Shown here in pieces: positions 56,220-64,000 of a DNA stretch of 64,000 nt (positions are counted from its first letter, which is position 1; each line of letters begins with the position of its first letter). Below the pieces are notes generated by a model. It made no database searches and was not told the DNA's origin. It saw nothing but the letters and a program-made list of their open reading frames with translations. The position numbers and the translations under genes were made by a program. Source of the DNA: Bacteroidota bacterium. Its GTDB lineage: Bacteria; Bacteroidota; Bacteroidia; Cytophagales; Cyclobacteriaceae. The stretch spans positions 542,725 through 606,724 of the forward strand of contig JAFEAL010000005.1 of assembly GCA_018266435.1 (NCBI GenBank). Direction: 5' to 3'.

Positions 56220-57338
56220 ATGGCTTATAAAATAGATCTCTTTGCTATTTTTATTTTTCTCGGCATTGTGCAGAGTGTTTTTCTTTCTTTCTTTTTCTTT
56301 TCTAAAGAAAATAGAAAAATAGTAGCTAATGTTTTTCAGGGATTGATGGTGCTGGCCATGGCCAGCTGCACCTTAGAAATACTGTTTTGCTACACAGGTT
56401 ATATTTTACATTGCCTTTGGTTGGTAGATTACTCTGAATGGATTGCTTTTCTGATTGGTCCTTCATTTTACCTGATGATGTTTGCCCGGGTTTACGGAAA
56501 GATAGCTCCTAAATGGTATTGGCATTTTATTCCGGCAGCAGCCTGGCTGCTCATGCAAATTCCTTTTTTTATTCAGGGCGAGGAAGTGAAATTCAACGCC
56601 TGGATTGGAGCATACCATCCGGCTGGTTTAGATTTTCGCGCTACCCATGCTCATTTTTTTAGGCCATCTCATCATTCGGATTTCATTCTTTTACACCTGG
56701 CTGTTTATTCTCTATTGGTTTTTTTACTGATGATAAAAACGTTTCGCCAGAAGAAACAATCGTTTTGGATTACCGAACAAGCAACATTAAAGAGACTCCG
56801 CTCATCGGCCCTGCAACTCATGTCTATCCTGGTGTTGCTTTTGGTAGTTAAACTAATTTACAAAGACGATTTGGGTGATCATCTTTTTGCCGCCTACGTG
56901 ACGGTGCCCATTTACCTGATTAGCTTTCAGGTGATTAGCGAGTCGGGGTTTTTCAAACAAACTTCATTGGCCGATCAGCAAAAATATAAAACTTCATCCC
57001 TTACCGGTGAGCAGCAGCAACAACTACTGAGTAGACTAACCCAACTAATGAACGAACAGAAATTATTTCTGAAACCCGATTTTTCACTCCCTTTACTGGC
57101 TGATCAACTGAGGGTAACCGTTCATCAACTTTCGCAGGTAATTAATGATGGGCTGGGAAAATCTTTTTTTGAAATGACAGCCGAGTACCGAATTGAAGAG
57201 GCTAAACGATTACTAAAAGAAAAACCCAACATTAAAGTGGAGGAGATTGCCGAGGAGGTGGGTTACAACTCGAAGTCATCGTTTAACACGGCCTTTAAAA
57301 AACTAACAGGCAAGACACCGAGCGAGTGGAGGGGGTGA
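56220..57338 (+). CDS. 7TM membrane AraC-type regulator
   Basis: The 372-residue protein has about seven hydrophobic helices (about residues 8-240) followed by a cytoplasmic AraC/XylS domain (about 265-372), with FLKPDFSLPLLADQLRVTVHQLSQVIN and VEEIAEEVGYNSKSSFNTAFKKLTGKTP. This is a one-component membrane regulator. It precedes an acyltransferase gene, as does the unrelated AraC protein at 5251-7299, suggesting control of cell-surface acylation. Confidence 0.85.
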   Translation: MAYKIDLFAIFIFLGIVQSVFLSFFFFSKENRKIVANVFQGLMVLAMASCTLEILFCYTGYILHCLWLVDYSEWIAFLIGPSFYLMMFARVYGKIAPKWYWHFIPAAAWLLMQIPFFIQGEEVKFNAWIGAYHPAGLDFRATHAHFFRPSHHSDFILLHLAVYSLLVFLLMIKTFRQKKQSFWITEQATLKRLRSSALQLMSILVLLLVVKLIYKDDLGDHLFAAYVTVPIYLISFQVISESGFFKQTSLADQQKYKTSSLTGEQQQQLLSRLTQLMNEQKLFLKPDFSLPLLADQLRVTVHQLSQVINDGLGKSFFEMTAEYRIEEAKRLLKEKPNIKVEEIAEEVGYNSKSSFNTAFKKLTGKTPSEWRG

Positions 57339-57532
57339 ATTGATGCTTTTTTCTATTTGGTTACTTAGCCAATAATTGTTTTTAGTCAAACTCATTTATT
57401 TTTTGATAGTAAGCTAAGGTATAACTACTTCTATATCCTCGTTCGACTTTATAAAATCGGCCTTCCGGGTTATAAAAACAGCCTCACCTTTACCAGCCGG
57501 TTGCGTTAGTTTGTTTAAAAAATTTTAAAACT

Positions 57533-58741
57533 ATGACAACTGAACGATTATTATCGACTCATGAACGTAGGCATGACCTGGACTGGTTGCGGCTGATTGC
57601 CATCGTCATTTTGCTGTTTTTCCATACCGGCATGTGGTTCAACCACTGGGGCTGGCACGTAAAAAATAATGAATTGAGTTATTCCTTTCAATACTGGATG
57701 ATCTGGTCACACTATTTTCGTATGCCCTTGCTGCTTTTCATTTCAGGTGCGGGTACTTACATGGCTTTAGGAAAGCGCACACCGGGCGAGTTTAGGAAAG
57801 AGCGTTTCAGAAAATTATTTATCCCACTGGTGTTTGGTATGTTCGTGATTGTGCCACCACAAATATATTTTGAGCACATCAAAGAATATTCTAACTACTG
57901 GGAGTTTTATAAAACAGTTTTCAATTTTGTTCCTTATCCCAAAGGAAGTTTTAGCTGGCATCATCTGTGGTTTATTTTTTACCTGTTGCTTTACTCACTC
58001 ATTGCTCTGCCATTGCTCACGTTTCTCCGCTCGCCACGGTCAGAAAAATTCAAACAAAAATTATTTTCTGTTTTGGCATCGCCCGCAGGAATACTGTTTG
58101 TCCCCTCGCTAGCCATGCTGATCAGCCAGGTTATTCTTCGTCCGTTTTTTCCGGAAGAGACGCATGACTTAGTGAAAGATTGGGCCTACTTTATCTTTTA
58201 TTTTTCTTTTTTCATTATGGGGGTTTTGAGTTATTCTAGCGCTAAGCTTTGGAGCACCATTGGCTTAAACAGAAAATCGTTGTTGGTCGCATTGCTTACT
58301 ACGTTGATACCATTTTACGGAACGTATTTTCATTTTCGTGGCCTGATCATTTTACCTTGGAATAATGAAGCGATTGGTCATGTGTTTGATGTGGCAGCCA
58401 TTTTTGTGAGTTGGTTTACCGTGATCACCATCATTGCTTATAGCCAGCATTATCTGAACCGGCCCCACCCGTGGCTGAAGTACTTTAATGAAGGGTTGTA
58501 CCCGTTTTATATTTTACATCAAACCGTGATTATCGCCATAGGTTACTATATCGTGCAGTTACCGTGGAATATTGCCGCCAAATATTGGACGATTAGTTTT
58601 TTAACCTTGATCAGTTGTGTGGCGTTTTACCTGTTAATTATCAGGCCATTTAACGTGATGAGGTTTTTGTTTGGATTAAAACCCAAGGTGAAGAAGAAGT
58701 TTCAAGAGCCGGTACTCAGCCAGCGCCACATTGAAACGTAA
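57533..58741 (+). CDS. acyltransferase-3 family membrane protein
   Basis: The 402-residue protein has about ten helices and the family start RRHDLDWLRLIAIVILLFFHTGMWF with the conserved histidine. It resembles OpgC-like members, and the protein at 8061-9131 is its paralog (shared WLRL/WIRV start, PFYILH-like block near the end). It may modify a surface glycan with acetyl or succinyl groups. It is 3 bp before the convergent TetR gene. Confidence 0.85.
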   Translation: MTTERLLSTHERRHDLDWLRLIAIVILLFFHTGMWFNHWGWHVKNNELSYSFQYWMIWSHYFRMPLLLFISGAGTYMALGKRTPGEFRKERFRKLFIPLVFGMFVIVPPQIYFEHIKEYSNYWEFYKTVFNFVPYPKGSFSWHHLWFIFYLLLYSLIALPLLTFLRSPRSEKFKQKLFSVLASPAGILFVPSLAMLISQVILRPFFPEETHDLVKDWAYFIFYFSFFIMGVLSYSSAKLWSTIGLNRKSLLVALLTTLIPFYGTYFHFRGLIILPWNNEAIGHVFDVAAIFVSWFTVITIIAYSQHYLNRPHPWLKYFNEGLYPFYILHQTVIIAIGYYIVQLPWNIAAKYWTISFLTLISCVAFYLLIIRPFNVMRFLFGLKPKVKKKFQEPVLSQRHIET

Positions 58742-58744
58742 AAA

Positions 58745-59338
58745 TCAGTTTGGTTTTTTTAAACCATTAACCAGCATATCGGCCAGTTGCTGGCCCAGCG
58801 AAAGCGAGTTGATGTTGCTGTTGGGGTCGTACCACATCGGCATCCAGTTCAGGGAAGAAAAAAGAGTCATAACGGCCAGTTTGCGGTCAATGTTTTCTTT
58901 GAATTCACCTTTGCGCACACCTTCTTCAATAATACTTTTAAAGCGGTTGATATAGTTGATGCGCAGCAACAGAAAATCCCGAAGATAAGGCTGGCTCAGG
59001 TGGCGGTGCTCGTTCATAAACACGGCCGAGGCGGTGAGGTCTTTGGCCATCACCTGAATATGGCCAATAATGCCGTTTTTAAGTTTTTCGCTGGCCGGTA
59101 TTTTTTGTTTTTCCACGGCTTCTAACGACTTGCGAAATTCGGCAGCCATGTCGAAACAAAGGTTTTGCAGAATTTCTTCTTTGGATTTGATGTGCGAATA
59201 TAAACTGGCAGCTTCGATACCCAACTTTTGGGCTAAGTCACGCATGCTGGCTGCGGCATAGCCTTTTTCGCGAAACAATTCGGCTGCACTGCGGATGACT
59301 TGTTCTTTGCGTGAAAGATTTTCGTTTGTGGCAATCAT
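58745..59338 (-). CDS. TetR/AcrR-family regulator
   Basis: The 197-residue protein has an N-terminal helix-turn-helix (residues about 10-58, with KGYAAASMRDLAQKLGIEAASLYSHIKSKEEIL) and a helical ligand domain. The ligand cannot be guessed. It is divergent from the small membrane protein at 59386 and shares a 47-bp promoter zone with it. Confidence 0.9.
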   Translation of the reverse strand: MIATNENLSRKEQVIRSAAELFREKGYAAASMRDLAQKLGIEAASLYSHIKSKEEILQNLCFDMAAEFRKSLEAVEKQKIPASEKLKNGIIGHIQVMAKDLTASAVFMNEHRHLSQPYLRDFLLLRINYINRFKSIIEEGVRKGEFKENIDRKLAVMTLFSSLNWMPMWYDPNSNINSLSLGQQLADMLVNGLKKPN

Positions 59339-59346
59339 ACGTGTTA

Positions 59347-59371
59347 CAAAGGTATTTTATAATTAGCTTTG
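59347..59371. promoter_or_regulatory. back-to-back -7 elements of divergent genes
   Basis: TACCTTTG on the minus strand (59347-59354) and TAGCTTTG on the plus strand (59364-59371) both match TAnnTTTG exactly. They face the TetR gene and the small membrane protein gene, so the two promoters overlap and a TetR site here could control both. Confidence 0.55.
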
Positions 59372-59385
59372 AAACTACATTTGTT

Positions 59386-59886
59386 ATGAATTTCAGTTCA
59401 CTCAAAGAATATTTCTACCGGCTTTATAATTATGGGCTGATCATGATGCTGCTGCCTATGATTGGGTTTCTTATTATTTTTTATTTATTCCTGGCTGAAA
59501 TATGGTTTGCACTGATTACCGATGCTTCAATGAACAATTTTCTCTGGCAATTTTTTGCCTTACTGATTTTTATCATGCTAACGATTGTTCATTGGCAAGC
59601 AGTAAAAAATTTTAAAAAAATTTCTTCAGTCGTTGGGCTGGGGCAGAAACTGGAAGATTATTACCCGGTGATTCGTTCAAAAATTAATTCGTACGTGTGG
59701 GCTTCGTTTTTATTGCTGGCAGGTTTTGCCTGTACCTCTCATCAGGGGTTTAGTATTTGCTTTGGAGTGGTGATACTTTGGTGCTGGACACAGTGGCCAA
59801 CTCCGCGAAAAGTTTGCCGTCAACTCAGGCTCAGGGGCGATGAACGCGAAATGGTTTTGACCAAAGGCGAAGCATTTAGGTTTTGA
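59386..59886 (+). CDS. membrane protein of unknown function
   Basis: The 166-residue protein has four hydrophobic segments (about residues 12-40, 50-75, 100-125 and 130-145) in the start MNFSSLKEYFYRLYNYGLIMML. The frame extends upstream, but the ATG at 59386 is favoured, since a -7 promoter element lies 15 bp before it. Its neighbour is a TetR repressor on the opposite strand, so it is a likely repressor target, by inference. The family is unknown. Confidence 0.65.
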   Translation: MNFSSLKEYFYRLYNYGLIMMLLPMIGFLIIFYLFLAEIWFALITDASMNNFLWQFFALLIFIMLTIVHWQAVKNFKKISSVVGLGQKLEDYYPVIRSKINSYVWASFLLLAGFACTSHQGFSICFGVVILWCWTQWPTPRKVCRQLRLRGDEREMVLTKGEAFRF

Positions 59887-59898
59887 TGTTGACAGTAA

Positions 59899-59947
59899 GA
59901 AGCCGAAGGCTCGATGTTAGAAATTCCAGCCTTCAACCTCCAGCTTC
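59899..59947. terminator. possible bipartite hairpin between convergent genes
   Basis: Arms GAAGC and GAAGGCT (59899-59911) pair with AGCCTTC and GCTTC (59928-59947) with internal bulges. It lies between the membrane protein gene and the convergent barrel gene; it is weak as a terminator. Confidence 0.3.
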
Positions 59948-59964
59948 TAACCTGCAACGTAGTG

Positions 59965-60951
59965 CTAAAAACTTACCCCAAAACTAAACGCATTCAGCTG
60001 TGGCCCTTTTCCATCGGTGATGAGTTGGTTCATATCGTAGTTGAAAAAGAAGTCAATGTCATTAAACCCGATTTGTGCACGCAACCCATAGCGGATATTG
60101 TTCAGGTAAAAGTTGTCATGATGACGCTCTCTCTTTTCATCGCCATCTACTTTATACACTTGCTTGGAATAACTGTCAATCAGGTAACCGGCATACGGAC
60201 CAACCCCCAATCTAAACCCACCGGCATGCCTTCCATCAATGAAACTCGGCTTTCTTTTATTTCCGCCAAAATCTATTACCGGCACCAATGAAACATTGAC
60301 AAACGTAGCTGTAAGTTTACTTTTGTTGTAAGTGTAGCCGCGTGGGTCGCTTATAAATTGCACACCGGTATTATCTTTTACGAGTTGAGTCTGGCCATCG
60401 CTAAACTTAAAATTATACCAGCTTACTCCATAGCCCCACTCCAGAAAAAATTTACCGGCCATGCGTGTACGATAAATTGAATTTAGTCCCACATACCACG
60501 ACCCCCAGGGCCTGACAGAATACTGACTATTGTTTTGGCTCGGAAAACTTCCGTTGCTGACATAGTTGTTTGTGCCAATATCAATGATAAATGAGTTGTA
60601 GGTTTTACGCCCGTAGTGTTTTCTTTTGGAATCATTTTTTGTGGAATTGTCATGAGAAGATACAGGTTCACGAACGGAGGCTACAGGCGATTCTTTTACT
60701 GAATCTTTCTTGGCAAACTCATGTGCCGGTGTTTTCAGTTGGGTTGAATCACGTACTTCAAGTTTATAAATCATCTCATCCATCAGTTTTTGAAAATTGT
60801 ATTTCTTCATCGTTTCCAGATCCTTTTTGTCTTTGATGGCAAAAATTACTTTGCTTCCGTCACCTACCCGAAGGGTTATTGTGTCGGCTGCCTGTTGGGC
60901 ATGCAAGGTAAAGGCTATGGATAAGGTGAATAATAGAAGTATTGTTTTCAT
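59965..60951 (-). CDS. outer-membrane beta-barrel protein in sigma operon
   Basis: The 328-residue secreted protein has a signal peptide (ends HAQ). An N-terminal helical, Lys/Ser-rich linker (about residues 25-125) is followed by an eight-strand-like barrel (about 130-328), with a final FSFGVSF. It is the third gene after an ECF sigma factor and its membrane partner, with which it shares a 24-bp gap. A surface target of the sigma factor is plausible but unproven. Confidence 0.7.
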   Translation of the reverse strand: MKTILLLFTLSIAFTLHAQQAADTITLRVGDGSKVIFAIKDKKDLETMKKYNFQKLMDEMIYKLEVRDSTQLKTPAHEFAKKDSVKESPVASVREPVSSHDNSTKNDSKRKHYGRKTYNSFIIDIGTNNYVSNGSFPSQNNSQYSVRPWGSWYVGLNSIYRTRMAGKFFLEWGYGVSWYNFKFSDGQTQLVKDNTGVQFISDPRGYTYNKSKLTATFVNVSLVPVIDFGGNKRKPSFIDGRHAGGFRLGVGPYAGYLIDSYSKQVYKVDGDEKRERHHDNFYLNNIRYGLRAQIGFNDIDFFFNYDMNQLITDGKGPQLNAFSFGVSF

Positions 60952-60975
60952 GATCGTTCAATAACTAGTTAATGG

Positions 60976-61725
60976 TTAATTATTTTTTTTCTTGGAGATG
61001 AAGTTGTGTGCGAAAATCTCATTTTTCATTTCTCTGAAATTGCTAACCGGTCCTTCGCCTTGCTTCAGCTCTCTGGCCAGATCCAGGATTTTTTTAAAAC
61101 CGGATTTTTTTTCATCGGCTACAGTGGCCACGGTTTGTTCCGATGAGAAATCGTCCAGTGTAAACTCCAGTTTGATCGGCTTCTGTTGGGTAGATGCGGT
61201 TTGTATAACCGAAGTTGCATTGGGTTTTATTTTTTCTTGTTCATTAACTTTAGGTAAGGCTAATTTTTCTGCCGTAGGCATAGGCTCATTTTTTTGAGCA
61301 ACTTTATTTGACGCTGGTTCTTTTGCAAGTAATACCGTTGTCTTGCTTGCTTGTGCTGATGGCATCATGGGGTTACTTGATTTGCCGGGCTTTGCGGGTA
61401 CAGTTCTTTGATGAGTTCTGTCCTCATGAACCGATGCTGTTTCTTGGGCTGCGATATTTTTATCAGAATTGTTTTGAGGCGATAAGTGTTTAATTTGTTT
61501 TTGAGCAAGAGATGGATTGTTATTCTCATTCTTTTGCCATTGATAGGCCAAGGTGAGCAATACACCTGTCAATAAAACAGCGGCCGCCCACCGCCACAGC
61601 ACCATGTTATTTTTTTTTGAGAGACTTGCCTCTACTTTTTCCCAGGCATTTTCAGTAGGCTCAATGCGGTGTTGGTCCAGTTTGTTTTTAAACAACCGGT
61701 CAATTTGTTTTTCGGATGGTTTCAT
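60976..61725 (-). CDS. membrane anti-sigma-like protein
   Basis: The 249-residue protein starts with a cytoplasmic segment (residues about 1-40), a single transmembrane helix (about 43-60, LWRWAAAVLLTGVLLTLAY), and a long periplasmic part rich in Lys, Pro and Gln with no clear fold. The start overlaps the sigma gene by 26 bp, showing translational coupling. It probably restrains the sigma factor. No zinc-finger motif is seen. Confidence 0.68.
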   Translation of the reverse strand: MKPSEKQIDRLFKNKLDQHRIEPTENAWEKVEASLSKKNNMVLWRWAAAVLLTGVLLTLAYQWQKNENNNPSLAQKQIKHLSPQNNSDKNIAAQETASVHEDRTHQRTVPAKPGKSSNPMMPSAQASKTTVLLAKEPASNKVAQKNEPMPTAEKLALPKVNEQEKIKPNATSVIQTASTQQKPIKLEFTLDDFSSEQTVATVADEKKSGFKKILDLARELKQGEGPVSNFREMKNEIFAHNFISKKKNN

Positions 61726-62269
61726 GATCCAGTTCGGTTAATTTTTTTTGTAAAAAAGCTCTGGCCCGGCTCAGTTGTGACTTTGATGTATTTTCACTGA
61801 TACCCAGTTGTTGGGCTATTTCCTGGTGGTTGTAGCCATCAAGGGCATACATATTAAACACCGTTCGGTAGCCAACGGGCAGCGTTTCAATTAATTTCAT
61901 CAAGTCGTTTGCTTCCAGTTCATTTTCCAGTTTTTGATAATCCGGCTCAAGCGCAGCGGCTTCAATGTCTGTTTCCAGGTACATGTTTCTATTTTTTCGC
62001 AGGTACGTGAGCGATTCGTTTACCATTACGCGTCTAATCCATCCTTCAAAACTTCCGTTTCCCTTAAATTGACTGAGACGCTCAAATATTTTTGTAAAAG
62101 CCATCACCAGTACGTCTTCGGCTTCCATCCGGTCTTTTACATAGCGGCAACAAACGGCATACATTTTACCGGCATAGAGCCGGTAAAGCTGTTGCTGCGC
62201 CTGGCGGTCGTGCCGCAGGCAGCCTTCAATCAATTCTGTTTCTTTTGCGCGGTAAATATGAAATCCCAT
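61700..62269 (-). CDS. ECF-type RNA polymerase sigma factor
   Basis: The 189-residue sigma-70 family factor carries region 2 (QQQLYRLYAGKMYAVCCRYV, with GSFEGWIRRVMVNESLTYLR) and region 4 (LPVGYRTVFNMYALDGYNHQEIAQQL, then ISENTSKSQLSRARAFL). The frame opens upstream at 62317, but the ATG at 62269 fits the usual start. It heads a three-gene operon with an anti-sigma-like protein and an outer-membrane barrel. Confidence 0.88.
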   Translation of the reverse strand: MGFHIYRAKETELIEGCLRHDRQAQQQLYRLYAGKMYAVCCRYVKDRMEAEDVLVMAFTKIFERLSQFKGNGSFEGWIRRVMVNESLTYLRKNRNMYLETDIEAAALEPDYQKLENELEANDLMKLIETLPVGYRTVFNMYALDGYNHQEIAQQLGISENTSKSQLSRARAFLQKKLTELDHETIRKTN

Positions 62270-62568
62270 TTGAGCCTTTCGGCAGGGTAGATGCAAAGGT
62301 AAGGCAAGAGGTTGCACGGGAAGTAGATTTTTTTATTGTCTGTCATTAGGTGTGCTACACTCGATGTGGTGGCATGACTACCCCAGAGAGTTTTTTCTTA
62401 CCCTAATGCCAAAGTAAGGTTTTGCAGAAATAGACTTGCCTGCTTATTGTATTACTTAACACAATTTTGAGTTTAAATGCTCAAAAAGTTTGATCGTGTT
62501 CACGAGTACACGAAATCAAAATTAGAAATAAGGTACTGTTTATAACTTTTGAAGAAGATACTCAATGA

Positions 62569-62790
62569 GTTTGTCCTGCCGAAGGTTTATGTATTCAATA
62601 CTCATATCAGGTATCCAATCAATCCGGCTACACTTCAGATGGTCAACAATATAATTTTGACTTAGCTCATGTCAGGAAAGATATTCATGATGCGGCAATT
62701 AAAGCAGGATATGGTTGGGTAATTGGTCCTGAAATAAGTTGGGGTTCAAATACTTTAGCTGCAGAAAAACGATCGACTTGGTGTTACTAA
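62569..62790 (+). pseudogene. orphan coding fragment in gene-poor gap
   Basis: The 543-bp gap 62270-62812 holds no complete gene. On the plus strand 62569-62790 is open and reads as protein-like (a stretch with YTSDGQQYNFDLAHVRK and IKAGYGWVIGPEISWG) up to a stop at 62788, but it has no start codon and is preceded by an in-frame stop. It looks like the broken 3' end of a lost gene. I do not recognise the family. Confidence 0.4.
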
Positions 62791-62812
62791 ATTTGAAGCG
62801 CGAAAGATTAAG

Positions 62813-63922
62813 TCAAACTTTAATAAAAATCTTTTGCTTGTACATCCCCCAAAGGATGACAAGAAAAAGCAAAACAAAAGTGAGGGCAAAAGCGAGCGAA
62901 GCATTTTTTGGCTCAAGCCAGGAGGCATATACATTTTTATAGATAAAACCCCACACCGAAATTTTTTCTTCGCCTATTTTGGTTCTGATCAGCAACTTGG
63001 CAATGGCCCCGGATGCCACGAAAACAAAAATGGCATTTACCCCATAATAGACAAAAGGCATGGCCCACTTCTTAAACCCGAGCACATCAATGAGCCAATA
63101 GCAACAGGCAAATGCCTGCATCGCAATACCAGCCGTATAAAGTACGTAACTGCTCGTCCACAATGATTTGTTGATGGGGAAGAAGTGCCCCCAGGCCATA
63201 CCGGCTACTACCAATGAACAACCCATAAAAAACAACCAGGTGCTTCTGCGCTCAGGTTGTTCTATTGTAGAAAACAGTTGCCCGGTAAGCAGCCCGATTA
63301 TGCCCGTGGCGCAAGCCGGAATCGTACTCAAAATCCCTTCCGGATCCCATGTTTTAGATTGTGACCATAAATGACCATTGAGCAATAAGCGATCAAGCCA
63401 GGCCGCGAGATTAGTTTCAGGTTCAAGGTTGGCTGAGCCCCAGCCGGGCACAGGCACAAGAGTCATTAACAGAAAATAACTCACCAGAAAAAACGCGGCA
63501 ATTCTGATCTGAGCTAGCCACTTCGTTTTGAAATAAAGTATTGAACAAAAGAAAAACACTAAGCTGATTCGTTGCAACACTCCGGGGATTCGTAAATGCG
63601 ATAATCTTTCTAACGAAAAAACAGGGAACAATGCCAGCAAAATACCCAACCCAAAAATGATGGCTGTTCTTTTAGTAATCTTCAGAAATACCTTTTTGGT
63701 TAATCCTTCGCTTACTTTGCTTTGATAAGCAAAATGGATGGATAAGCCCACGATGAAAAGAAAGAACGGAAAAATTAAATCCGTGGGGGTGCAGCCATTC
63801 CATTTGGCGTGCTCCAGTGGAGAATAAATGGCATCCCAACTTCCCGGATTGTTAACCAAGATCATGGCGGCTACGGTCATGCCGCGAAAAGCATCGAGTG
63901 AAAGAAGGCGGGAGGATTTCAA
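62813..63922 (-). CDS. HGSNAT/DUF5009-like membrane acetyltransferase
   Basis: The 369-residue inner-membrane protein has about ten helices. The start LLSLDAFRGMTVAAMILVNN and the following DLIFPFFLFIVGLSI are the signature of the heparan-alpha-glucosaminide acetyltransferase (NagX-like) family. These enzymes acetylate terminal amino sugars across the membrane. The role here may be in aminosugar catabolism; no glycosidase or transporter for it is in view. Confidence 0.87.
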   Translation of the reverse strand: MKSSRLLSLDAFRGMTVAAMILVNNPGSWDAIYSPLEHAKWNGCTPTDLIFPFFLFIVGLSIHFAYQSKVSEGLTKKVFLKITKRTAIIFGLGILLALFPVFSLERLSHLRIPGVLQRISLVFFFCSILYFKTKWLAQIRIAAFFLVSYFLLMTLVPVPGWGSANLEPETNLAAWLDRLLLNGHLWSQSKTWDPEGILSTIPACATGIIGLLTGQLFSTIEQPERRSTWLFFMGCSLVVAGMAWGHFFPINKSLWTSSYVLYTAGIAMQAFACCYWLIDVLGFKKWAMPFVYYGVNAIFVFVASGAIAKLLIRTKIGEEKISVWGFIYKNVYASWLEPKNASLAFALTFVLLFLVILWGMYKQKIFIKV

Positions 63923-64000
63923 TTTTTTTCTTTTCCTGAAAGTAATACAATTCTATTCTCAGAAAAAGGCTTCGTTGATTAAATCAATTTCTCTTAATCA

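Noticed and set aside
62739-62942. 67-aa plus-strand open frame at the right edge
   Set aside because: Overlaps the acetyltransferase gene end and has no sensible protein pattern.

Overview
The window looks like chromosomal DNA of a Bacteroidota bacterium, most probably a gliding-type Cytophagales relative. This rests on two large secreted proteins with a C-terminal gliding-motility/type IX secretion (T9SS type B) sorting domain, a PorP/SprF partner, a 7TM-DISM histidine kinase, FtsX-type orphan permeases of the Bacteroidota kind, sigma/anti-sigma pairs, an EF-G2-type elongation factor paralog, and several promoters of the form TTTG-N18..20-TAnnTTTG. Species cannot be named from the sequence alone. 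There is no rRNA, CRISPR array, prophage or intact insertion sequence. The only mobile-element trace is a decayed REP-type (Y1) transposase at about 18.5-19.0 kb.

Layout. 0-7.3 kb: 3' end of an H-NOX haem sensor, an OmpA protein, an MreB-like actin, EF-G2, and a membrane AraC regulator with TolB-like and TPR domains. 7.4-13 kb: ankyrin lipoprotein plus acyltransferase, small genes, GreB-type factor, an RlmI/K-like methyltransferase, tRNA-Leu(CAA), an LpxL-like acyltransferase and a SixA-like phosphatase. 13-18.3 kb: an ECF sigma/anti-sigma/secreted protein operon and a large FtsX permease. 18.3-25.6 kb: transposase relic, a queA-(unknown)-ispD operon, two tandem duplicated permeases and MarC. 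25.7-34.3 kb: a helix-hairpin-helix outer-membrane protein with a PorQ/PorV-like partner, a MORN-repeat protein, a T9SS cargo protein, a BamA-like protein and Lgt.

34.4-43.1 kb: NadE, a small membrane protein, YceI, a symporter-OsmC-transsulfuration operon, then a convergent two-component system. 43.2-50 kb: a surface module (beta-helix protein, giant repeat adhesin with sorting domain, PorP/SprF) followed by an AbgB-like peptidase. 50-56 kb: AspS, small secreted and FMN proteins, IlvE, PaiB and an EamA exporter. 56.2-64 kb: a second AraC-plus-acyltransferase locus, TetR, a second sigma/anti-sigma/beta-barrel operon, a gap with an orphan coding fragment, and a HGSNAT-like membrane acetyltransferase.

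The most cohesive unit is 40.5-48.2 kb. A two-component pair is transcribed away from the surface-adhesin operon, and two copies of the palindrome TCCCC-N6-GGGGA flank the kinase gene. In that operon the PorP/SprF gene has lost its signal-peptide frame at an A8 tract, and the adhesin carries a recent in-frame 234-bp duplication. Together these suggest a surface structure open to variation.
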